This document shows positions 57,552-64,000 of a stretch of 64,000 nt of DNA, one piece after another. The stretch covers positions 62,001 through 126,000 of the forward strand of contig JACKAX010000007.1 of the NCBI GenBank assembly GCA_020634875.1. The letters are read 5' to 3'. Source of the DNA: Anaerolineales bacterium (GTDB lineage: Bacteria > Chloroflexota > Anaerolineae > Anaerolineales > JABWBV01). Numbering within the stretch: position 1 is the stretch's first letter; every line of letters starts with the position of its first letter. The position numbers and the translations under genes are program-made. Below the pieces are notes generated by a model that saw nothing but the letters and a program-made list of their open reading frames with translations, did not search any database and had not been told where the DNA came from.

Positions 57552-59159
57552 TTACTCCAACCACCTGAACGCCGCCTCCGCCCCAAGCAAATTATAAAAA
57601 ATCGCCACCCCCGCCAACGCGATAACGCCCAAACTGAGCATCGGCAAAGACGCCAATCCCTGGCCCCACTGCAACAACCCCACAACCCCCAGCACCACAA
57701 TCAAACCGGGCAAAATCCCCGACAAATGCTGCTGCGGCACATTCTCCTCAGCAATGCTCGGCGAGAGAAGTGCCCGCGCCTTCGACTGGCGCAAAATGTC
57801 CTGCATCGCCCCCAGCGCCACGTTCACCACCAGAAGCGGAACCAGCACCACCCACACGCCCATCTCCCACGTGGGGCCACTCACAAACAACGCCAACCAC
57901 CCACACACCACCGCCACCCCGCTCGCCACGCCCATCTCTGCCAGCAAAATTTCCTGATGCGAAAACGGGAGCGCACGCAAAATCCACCACCGCGCCAGGT
58001 CATTCCGCAGGCGTTGGGTCGCCATCCCGCCCAGACTCACCGTCCACAAGCCCCAAAACACCAACCGCAAAATCCCATCCGGGACGAGAAACGCACTCAA
58101 GTTCAGGCTAAACAACCACGCCCAACGCCCCACCTGTGCAAAATTCCGCGCCCGCCAGGTTTGCACCGCGTCTTTCCACACCAACAGCCACGCGCCCTTG
58201 AGACCCGGCATCCGGCTCGGTTTATGCGCCGCGCCCAACCGTTGGCGCAACTCCACCGCTTCCACCAACCCATATTGCCCCTGACTGCGCGCCGTTTGCA
58301 GCATCGTGCGGAGCGTGGTTTCCTGCGCCGCGCGGCTTAAATTCATCCGTGCGGTATTGCGAATGAAGAAAAATATCCCGCCCGCGAGGTACACCCCGCA
58401 CAAACCCAACGCCCACCCCCACGAAACCCCCGCCGCCCCAAACGCCCCTGCGAGGGGTACGCTGACCGGGATCAGTGCCATGCCCAACCACCCCTGCCCG
58501 ATCACCGCTCCCAACCAGACAAGGCCAACTCCCCACGCGAGGCCCCGTAACCCGCGCGGTTCTGCCTTCCCCTGCAACCGCCACGTCCCCACGCTCCACA
58601 CCCCGATCATGATCGCCAACTGCAAAAGGAGCACTACGCCCATCGCTCGCCCACTCGCCCGCAAATATTCGCCCAGCTTGAGAATGGTCACATCTCCCTG
58701 CAACTGCCATTCCACCAACCCGAACGCCAAAATCACCGAAGCTGCGGCAAACGGCAGCATCGCCCCCACCCAACTTTGTACGAACCACGCCACCCCCACC
58801 GTCCGGCGCTCCACCGGCGTCTGGCACAGCAAATACGCATCTTCTTCCTGAAACATCAACGGACTGCGCCGCACCGCTTGCCAAAGTTGCATCACCCCCC
58901 ACCCGGACATCACCACTGTCCCGAAAGAAATTACTGTCCGCAACGGGTCCGCCAACCCCAATAACGTAAATGCCACCGCCACTTGGCTGCCAAACATTAC
59001 AAACACGGCCCCCACCCAAATCATCCAAAACACAACAAAATACACCAAATACACCCGGTTCGACCCCGACTGGTCGCGTAGGTTGTACCCCAACGCCGAG
59101 AGCCAATACGCCAACCGGGAGACATTCCGCCGCGAAAAGATCAACCAGACCGGACTCAC
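57552..59159 (-). CDS. ABC transporter permease (large, ~12 helices)
   Basis: 535 residues with about 12 hydrophobic segments. It resembles the large ABC-2-like exporter permeases (VYLVYFVVFWMIWVGAVFV, FQEEDAYLLCQTPVERRTV). Partner of the ATPase that ends 3 bp upstream. Substrate unknown. Strong GC bias creates long antisense frames that are not genes. Confidence 0.85.
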   Translation of the reverse strand: MSPVWLIFSRRNVSRLAYWLSALGYNLRDQSGSNRVYLVYFVVFWMIWVGAVFVMFGSQVAVAFTLLGLADPLRTVISFGTVVMSGWGVMQLWQAVRRSPLMFQEEDAYLLCQTPVERRTVGVAWFVQSWVGAMLPFAAASVILAFGLVEWQLQGDVTILKLGEYLRASGRAMGVVLLLQLAIMIGVWSVGTWRLQGKAEPRGLRGLAWGVGLVWLGAVIGQGWLGMALIPVSVPLAGAFGAAGVSWGWALGLCGVYLAGGIFFFIRNTARMNLSRAAQETTLRTMLQTARSQGQYGLVEAVELRQRLGAAHKPSRMPGLKGAWLLVWKDAVQTWRARNFAQVGRWAWLFSLNLSAFLVPDGILRLVFWGLWTVSLGGMATQRLRNDLARWWILRALPFSHQEILLAEMGVASGVAVVCGWLALFVSGPTWEMGVWVVLVPLLVVNVALGAMQDILRQSKARALLSPSIAEENVPQQHLSGILPGLIVVLGVVGLLQWGQGLASLPMLSLGVIALAGVAIFYNLLGAEAAFRWLE

Positions 59160-59162
59160 AAA

Positions 59163-59852
59163 TTACTCCGTTTCCCCATCAAGCGACTTTTGCCCGGTCA
59201 ACGTCCCGTTCCGGATCGTCCACACCCGGTCGGCCCAGCCCAGTTTCATGCCGGGGTCGTGCGTGGACAACAGAATGCCCACCCCTTGCTCTCGTAGTGC
59301 GGACACCCGTTTGATCAGCAGTTGGGTACTCTCTTCGTCAAGGGCGGAAGTGGGTTCGTCGAGGAGGAGCACTTTGAACGGGCGGATCAGCGCAAAGGCC
59401 AGGCCCAGTTTCAGGCTCATCCCGCGCGAGAACAGGTGGGGGAAGAGGTCGCGCGCTTCCCATAAGTCCAATTCTTTGAGCAGTTGCTCGGCGCGGTCAT
59501 CAAACCCGTCCATCGCGTCGTGCGCCTGGGCGAGGAAACGCAGATGTTCCCAGGCGGTCAACTCGGTGTAAAAGCGGGGCACGTCGGGAACAAAGGCGAT
59601 GCGGCGTTTGGCTTCGCGTTCGTCGGCGTAGAGGTCGTAGCCTTCGACGCGGACTTCACCGGTGGCGGGGCGCAGTAACCCGCTCAGGCAGAGGAGGAGG
59701 GTGGATTTGCCGGAACCATTTGGCCCTTCGAGGACGAGGATTTCGCCCGCGCGGAGGGTGAGGTTGATCGGGGCCAGTGCTCGGAAAGAGCCGTATTGGT
59801 GACTGATGTCAGTGGCTTGGAGGAGGGGAGTGCGGACTTCGGAGAGAATCAT
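59163..59852 (-). CDS. ABC transporter ATP-binding protein
   Basis: 229 residues. Walker A LEGPNGSGKSTLLLCL, signature LFSRGMSLKLGLAFAL (RGMS in place of SGGQ), Walker B VLLLDEPTSALDEES and switch STHD. CcmA-like short type. Operon with the permease at 57552-59159. Its stop is 3 bp before that gene. Confidence 0.92.
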   Translation of the reverse strand: MILSEVRTPLLQATDISHQYGSFRALAPINLTLRAGEILVLEGPNGSGKSTLLLCLSGLLRPATGEVRVEGYDLYADEREAKRRIAFVPDVPRFYTELTAWEHLRFLAQAHDAMDGFDDRAEQLLKELDLWEARDLFPHLFSRGMSLKLGLAFALIRPFKVLLLDEPTSALDEESTQLLIKRVSALREQGVGILLSTHDPGMKLGWADRVWTIRNGTLTGQKSLDGETE

Positions 59853-59868
59853 CTTTTAATCCTCTCTT

Positions 59869-60708
59869 TCAACTTAATTTACCAGAATCAACATCCTTTG
59901 GAGGTTCAATCCCTAAATATTCTCGATAAATCCTTTCTTTGTATTCCTCTCCAACTTCGTTTACAGCTTCAATAAATGCCTGATAAGTTCCTAACCCGCC
60001 AATTTTTTCCCAGAACTCATTACCAATCAGAACTGTCGGATCTTCTTTCATATTGAACCAGCGCGCCGGAAAGCCCCATGCATAATTAGCACGTTGACCA
60101 TACGGGTTATATGGGAGTGCATAATATGCAGCATCGATTTGTGGAGGATCCATACTGTATAGTTTCAAGATTTTTTCTTTGCTAACCTTTGTTTGATCAC
60201 TGTTGGGTAGGGGGGCTTTCAATTCAAACGCATACTTTTTATGATTGACAAGGTCCTCTACATAAACATCGCAGGTAACTTGTACTGGGATAGGTTGCCC
60301 CTTTCCTTTGAGAATATAAGCCAGTTCGGTTTCCCAGTCAGGTTTTTTTCTATCCTTTCCTTTTTCTGGATGCTCTAAGGAATTCAGAACTTCCAAAATA
60401 CGGCGCAGACGACCCTGCTTTACAGTTCCAAAAATATTATGGCCTTTGACGCCAAAACCCAAGCCATGATTAGCGGCTGTTACAGCTAAATCTTCCCAAA
60501 CACTTCCAAAAGGAGTGACGAAACGACGTTCAAAATGAGAGCCTTTAAAAATTTCTTCGGGAACTAATGCAGCATAAAGAGGTTTCTGTGCCTGAAAATC
60601 GTCTCTATTAAATGGATCTTCTTTTGTTACCCGCTTCATTACCCTCTCCATCAAACTCTTAATCACTTCTTGAATTGCTTGTTTCATTTTTCGAGAGTCT
60701 GTCGTCAT
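59869..60708 (-). CDS. TdeIII-like type II restriction endonuclease
   Basis: 279 residues. A PD-(D/E)XK-type core is visible: VTCDVYVED followed by KYAFELKAPLPNSDQTK (ELK). The overall sequence (KRVTKEDPFNRDDF, KPLYAALVPEEIFKGSHFER) fits the TdeIII family named from Treponema denticola. It cleaves DNA not protected by the adjacent methyltransferase; recognition site is not read from sequence. The DNA is AT-rich relative to its neighbours, consistent with transfer. It starts 12 bp after the methyltransferase. Confidence 0.87.
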   Translation of the reverse strand: MTTDSRKMKQAIQEVIKSLMERVMKRVTKEDPFNRDDFQAQKPLYAALVPEEIFKGSHFERRFVTPFGSVWEDLAVTAANHGLGFGVKGHNIFGTVKQGRLRRILEVLNSLEHPEKGKDRKKPDWETELAYILKGKGQPIPVQVTCDVYVEDLVNHKKYAFELKAPLPNSDQTKVSKEKILKLYSMDPPQIDAAYYALPYNPYGQRANYAWGFPARWFNMKEDPTVLIGNEFWEKIGGLGTYQAFIEAVNEVGEEYKERIYREYLGIEPPKDVDSGKLS

Positions 60709-60720
60709 TTATTTTCCTCT

Positions 60721-61956
60721 TTACGGCTTACGCCAGATAAAAATCGATTCGTAAAATTCACTTGCTCGGCGTCCTGTTCGACGATTAACGTGCCTTTGAA
60801 GAACAGCTTCTTCACAAATATCACAAATTTTGGGAATTTCTTCATAAAGACCATGTTTATCCCCTGCCACAACAATTAGATAGCCGCCAGAATGCATTGA
60901 ATTAATTGCATTCTTAAAGACTTGTGCGATTGATTCTTGATACTCTGCCTGTGCCTTTTTACTTAATCCATTTTCAGCCGCTCCTATTTCAAACTGGCGT
61001 AAATCTTCAAGACCAAGCAACTCGTAGGCATATCTATGTTGTTCATGATAATCAATTAATCCAACATAAGGAGGACTAGTAACCACCCCATCAATTGGAG
61101 GAATTTCAGAATTACGACTATCTGCATGAAATACAGAAACAGTTGCATTTGTCCGTTTGAGGGAAAATTCTTCCAATCTTCGAATAGTATCTGCACTATA
61201 TCGTGCTAAGAACTGGAACGCGGTTTCCGTTGGTGTGCAGGTTCGACTATGTTTATAGCACCAATAAGGTTCTGTTGTAGGGGTTTTAGGGAAATCAAGA
61301 TCAAAATGGGTCGTCAGTCTTGCAGAGCGAGCAGAACGAGAGAGAATAACTTTTAGGATATCTTGATCTTCATAATTTTCGATATAGTTTCGATAAGTTA
61401 ATAATTCTTGTTTGGCTTTTGGCGCAAACCAGCTATCCAAATAATTGTTCGTTTGGTATTTCTTCTGTTTTTCTGCTACGCCCCATAAAGAAAGTTGATA
61501 CATCTCCTTTTGAGTTGCATATCTGGTTTTTTCTAGTATGTCTGTAATCTCACGATGTACTTTTTTTAGATCATAATGTTGTGTTTTTGCTTTAGCTAAC
61601 AACACATTAAAAGCAGAAATATCGTATCCAATCGCATTTACTCCCAACTCATTAGCTTGGACCAATGCTGTTCCTGAACCAGAAAACGGGTCTAAAACCG
61701 TTTGTCCTGGACGGAAAAATTTGCGCAAGAATATTTCTACTAATTGTGGAATAAATTTTCCAAGGTAAGGATGCAAGCGATGAACATGCTTTGTACGCTC
61801 TCGTTCTGGCAAATCCTTTTCACGCCAATTGAGATTTAGTTTTTCTAAAGGAGTATCTGGCGTTACATTACTAGGAACGGTCGGTTCATCTCCACCATAG
61901 TAAATATGAACTCTACGTTCTTCATTCGTGAAATTGATTGAATCCAATGTGGTCAT
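60721..61956 (-). CDS. site-specific DNA methyltransferase (SPPY type)
   Basis: 411 residues. Motif I DPFSGSGT is at 89-96 and motif IV TSPPYVGL at 293-300, so the long variable region lies between them (alpha-like order). SPPY is typical of N4-cytosine or N6-adenine enzymes. AGAAAGG precedes the ATG. It protects host DNA from the TdeIII-like enzyme. AT-rich codon use matches its partner, unlike the GC-rich ABC and oxidoreductase genes on either side. Confidence 0.9.
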   Translation of the reverse strand: MTTLDSINFTNEERRVHIYYGGDEPTVPSNVTPDTPLEKLNLNWREKDLPERERTKHVHRLHPYLGKFIPQLVEIFLRKFFRPGQTVLDPFSGSGTALVQANELGVNAIGYDISAFNVLLAKAKTQHYDLKKVHREITDILEKTRYATQKEMYQLSLWGVAEKQKKYQTNNYLDSWFAPKAKQELLTYRNYIENYEDQDILKVILSRSARSARLTTHFDLDFPKTPTTEPYWCYKHSRTCTPTETAFQFLARYSADTIRRLEEFSLKRTNATVSVFHADSRNSEIPPIDGVVTSPPYVGLIDYHEQHRYAYELLGLEDLRQFEIGAAENGLSKKAQAEYQESIAQVFKNAINSMHSGGYLIVVAGDKHGLYEEIPKICDICEEAVLQRHVNRRTGRRASEFYESIFIWRKP

Positions 61957-62001
61957 ACCTTTCTCTAGTTAAGCGATGATAACGAAAGGAATAATAACAT
62001 A

Positions 62002-63189
62002 TCATCTATAATCCACTCGAAACGCATCCCTCGACACCTCCCCGGGCCATTCCCACCCCAGCACCAACCCAGCAACCATTCGCCCCAACGCGTCGGATGA
62101 TTTCGCGCCTTCGCCGTTGCCCCCCGTGGCGACGAATACCCGATCGGAAACCTGATCCACAAGGGGTTTGCCACTGAGGGAGCGTGACAGGATGCAGCGT
62201 TTGGTTTGGAAGGAGTGGAATTGAACGCTGGGGAGGATCGCTTGGATGGCGCGTGCAAGGGCGGCTTTGTGAATGTCACTGTCGCCTGCGCGGAACCAGT
62301 ATTGGACTTCTTCGAGGGTTTTGGGGAACTGGTCGGATTTTGTGTTTGCGCCCATTTTGATGTAGTAGCGTCCGTCGGGGTAGCGGAGGGGTGGGGTCAG
62401 GTAGATGTCGTCAATTTCGGGGTCATCTATGAAGTAGATGAGGGTGGGGAGATTGGCGTGGGCGCGGGCGGTGGGTTCGTCCACTTCGCCGAGGAGGATG
62501 GTTTCGGTCTCGGCGTAGAGGCCGGTGGAGGGGAGGAGATTGAAGAGGTGGCTGAACGCGCCCGCGGCGATGATAAGGTTTTGGGCGCGGTACTGTGCCC
62601 CGGTTTGGGTGGTGACGAGGACGCGATCCGCGCGGGGTTCGACGTCCCGCGCGATGTCTTGGATGCGCGTGGTGCCCTGTCGTTCGGCGACGGCGAGTTG
62701 GGCGCGGCGCATCGCGCGGGGGTTGATCATGCCCGCGGGGGCGGGTTCGTGGAGGACCCAGTAGTCCGAGGGGAAATGATAGGCGGGGAAGTGCGTTTGC
62801 CACGTGGTGTCCCCTTCGGGGTAGAAATTGAAATTCAGGTCCATTTCACGCGCCCAGTTCAAATCCGCTTTCATGTGGCTGGTCATCCGGTCAGAATCCA
62901 CCACCAACATGCCGACGGGGGTGTAGAAGGGGATGCCGGAGGCGGCTTCGAGGGGGCGGTATTGGGCGATGGCGAGGCGGGCGAGGGCGGACCAGACGGG
63001 GTCGCGGCTGATTTGGCGGGTGAGGCGGCCTTCGTCGTAGTGGCTGGCGAAGACGCCGGGGTGGGTGGTTTGGTCGGCGGGTTCGTCCGGGCCGAGGAGG
63101 GCGACGGATTGGCTTTGTTGGCTGAGGTAGCGGGCGGCGGCGCTGCCCATGAGGCCCGCGCCGATGACGAGGTGTTCAAATTCTTTCAT
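62002..63189 (-). CDS. FAD-dependent oxidoreductase (sarcosine oxidase/MTOX-like)
   Basis: 395 residues. The N-terminal dinucleotide motif is HLVIGAGLMGSAAARYL. DAO family features include the mid-domain NLIIAAGAFSH and the C-terminal RVFVATGGNGEGAKSSDALG. It resembles monomeric sarcosine or N-methyltryptophan oxidase, which oxidise N-methylated amines. No other genes of such a pathway are near. Start ATG 63189 fits the domain start. Confidence 0.88.
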   Translation of the reverse strand: MKEFEHLVIGAGLMGSAAARYLSQQSQSVALLGPDEPADQTTHPGVFASHYDEGRLTRQISRDPVWSALARLAIAQYRPLEAASGIPFYTPVGMLVVDSDRMTSHMKADLNWAREMDLNFNFYPEGDTTWQTHFPAYHFPSDYWVLHEPAPAGMINPRAMRRAQLAVAERQGTTRIQDIARDVEPRADRVLVTTQTGAQYRAQNLIIAAGAFSHLFNLLPSTGLYAETETILLGEVDEPTARAHANLPTLIYFIDDPEIDDIYLTPPLRYPDGRYYIKMGANTKSDQFPKTLEEVQYWFRAGDSDIHKAALARAIQAILPSVQFHSFQTKRCILSRSLSGKPLVDQVSDRVFVATGGNGEGAKSSDALGRMVAGLVLGWEWPGEVSRDAFRVDYR

Positions 63190-63202
63190 CCGTAAAAATT
63201 CC

Positions 63203-64000
63203 TTATTTATGGTAGCCTAATATAGTTATGCCTGAAACATAAATTGCGAATAGCCAAATTCCAACAGCGACTAACAAATAAATATAAAAATTTCCTCTAT
63301 TTGTGAATGTAACCGCTTTTTTCTGTTCATCAAGTGCTTGAAACAAAAAAGGCCACCCCAAAATTGAATATCCGAATGCCAAGACTAAACCGAAAGACAA
63401 CTGATTTTCAGGGCTTGGTGATGAAAATTTTCGAAATACTAAAGCGTCACCAAAGAATATGACTAAAGCTACTGCGCTATATATTCCAAGTTTGAGGTAA
63501 AAATCAAAACTTTCTCTAACAGCAGGTATACCCAAATATAAACCAACTAATGAATAATCCTCATAACTCACATTACCAGGATAAGCTTTACATATTAATT
63601 CAGCTTGTTTCTGAAACATTCTTGGGATTTGCAATTCAAACTCTTCTTTATTATTCTGCTCAACTTTAAGCACGGAATTTATCATTCCAATTCTCATTTC
63701 TACCCATTCAACCCGTTTGTTTAGAATAATTTTCGGAGCAGATAAATTATTGTCTGCATCTAACTGGGCTAAGGCTAAATTATTTTTTAATAAACCAACA
63801 CACCAATAAGCTCCAGAAGCCTGAGCAACACCTAAAATTATTGTCTGAATTTCTTCCGAAGTACCTAATTTCTCCTGTAATTCTTTTTTTAGATTTTCAG
63901 TTAAGTTTTTTCTTGGTAAATTGATTTTAATTGGGATATAGCTTGTTTTATATGTGTTTGGCTTTTCATCGGATATGGATGGTTTTGTTTTTAAAGCCAG
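63203..64000 (-). CDS. membrane protein of unknown function, 5' end outside window
   Basis: The frame stays open from the window edge to the stop at 63203 (265 codons). The ATG at 63697 is only an internal methionine: upstream codons continue in coding style (KIILNKRVEWVEMRIG, GVAQASGAYWCVGLL, LTENLKKELQEKLG). The N-terminal part is soluble; the last ~110 residues carry about three membrane helices (GIYSAVALVIFFGDALVF, LSFGLVLAFGYSILGWPFLF, YIYLLVAVGIWLFAIYV). AT-rich. Not recognised. Confidence 0.75.
   Translation of the reverse strand: MALKTKPSISDEKPNTYKTSYIPIKINLPRKNLTENLKKELQEKLGTSEEIQTIILGVAQASGAYWCVGLLKNNLALAQLDADNNLSAPKIILNKRVEWVEMRIGMINSVLKVEQNNKEEFELQIPRMFQKQAELICKAYPGNVSYEDYSLVGLYLGIPAVRESFDFYLKLGIYSAVALVIFFGDALVFRKFSSPSPENQLSFGLVLAFGYSILGWPFLFQALDEQKKAVTFTNRGNFYIYLLVAVGIWLFAIYVSGITILGYHK

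Noticed and set aside
62206..63195. 329-residue open frame antisense to the FAD oxidoreductase
   Set aside because: Shadow of the oxidoreductase, which has a proper FAD motif and start.

Overview
The window looks like chromosomal DNA of an uncultured Chloroflexota bacterium, probably class Anaerolineae. This is inferred from gene repertoire and style, not from a marker gene. The signs are moderate-to-high GC, many Thr/Pro-linked lipoproteins, GH1 and GH13 glycosidases, a mevalonate-pathway kinase, a decaprenyl-phosphate phosphoribosyltransferase-like UbiA enzyme, ECF-like sigma factors, and many intergenic palindromes and short tandem repeats. There is no rRNA operon, CRISPR array or intact IS element. 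One functional tRNA gene (Ser, anticodon CGA) and one decayed copy of it are present.

Layout. 0-8 kb: end of an unidentified gene, a serine hydrolase with its TetR regulator (shared operator-like sites), a possible PD-(D/E)XK protein, an SHMT-like PLP enzyme with a DUF1697 protein, a secreted TPR-like protein and a DinB-fold protein. 8-15 kb: GH1 glucosidase divergent from a thiolase-folK pair, an aldo/keto reductase, a zinc-ribbon protein with L7/L12-like repeats, and folP. 15-24 kb: envelope cluster (M23 peptidase, CapA-like lipoprotein, second M23 peptidase, TolB-like lipoprotein) interleaved with dcd, a GH13 enzyme, an AT-rich DUF3800/BECR-like gene pair, and a TerC protein. 24-31 kb: a large Cys/Trp-rich orphan protein, a DUF2892 plus thioredoxin-DUF2892 cassette enclosed by inverted repeats, a secreted triple-repeat protein, and murJ. 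31-34 kb: an AT-richer histidine kinase/response regulator pair lying between a pseudo-tRNA-Ser and the intact tRNA-Ser. 34-41 kb: methyltransferases, a double-hotdog thioesterase, and a DtxR-feoB-FeoA metal-uptake operon. 41-49 kb: a GNAT/ABC-2 transporter operon, an MFS exporter and a Suc_Fer thioredoxin-like protein. 49-57 kb: two sigma-factor genes, mevalonate kinase with a UbiA prenyltransferase, tlyA, and an MFS transporter. 57-64 kb: an ABC exporter, an AT-rich type II restriction-modification pair (TdeIII-like), an FAD oxidoreductase and a membrane protein cut by the window edge.

Regulatory style. Many genes have ordinary AGGAG ribosome sites. Another set has a -10-like hexamer 5-7 nt before the ATG, which would give leaderless mRNAs. 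The clearest regulatory structure is a row of four 15-bp palindromes at exactly 22-bp spacing that runs into the promoter of the first M23 peptidase. Repeats are of several types: GTAG...CTAC palindromes, ~97-bp elements with 15-bp terminal inverted repeats, and heptamer and 9-mer tandem arrays. They fill many intergenic gaps and sometimes supply stop codons or sit against a start codon.
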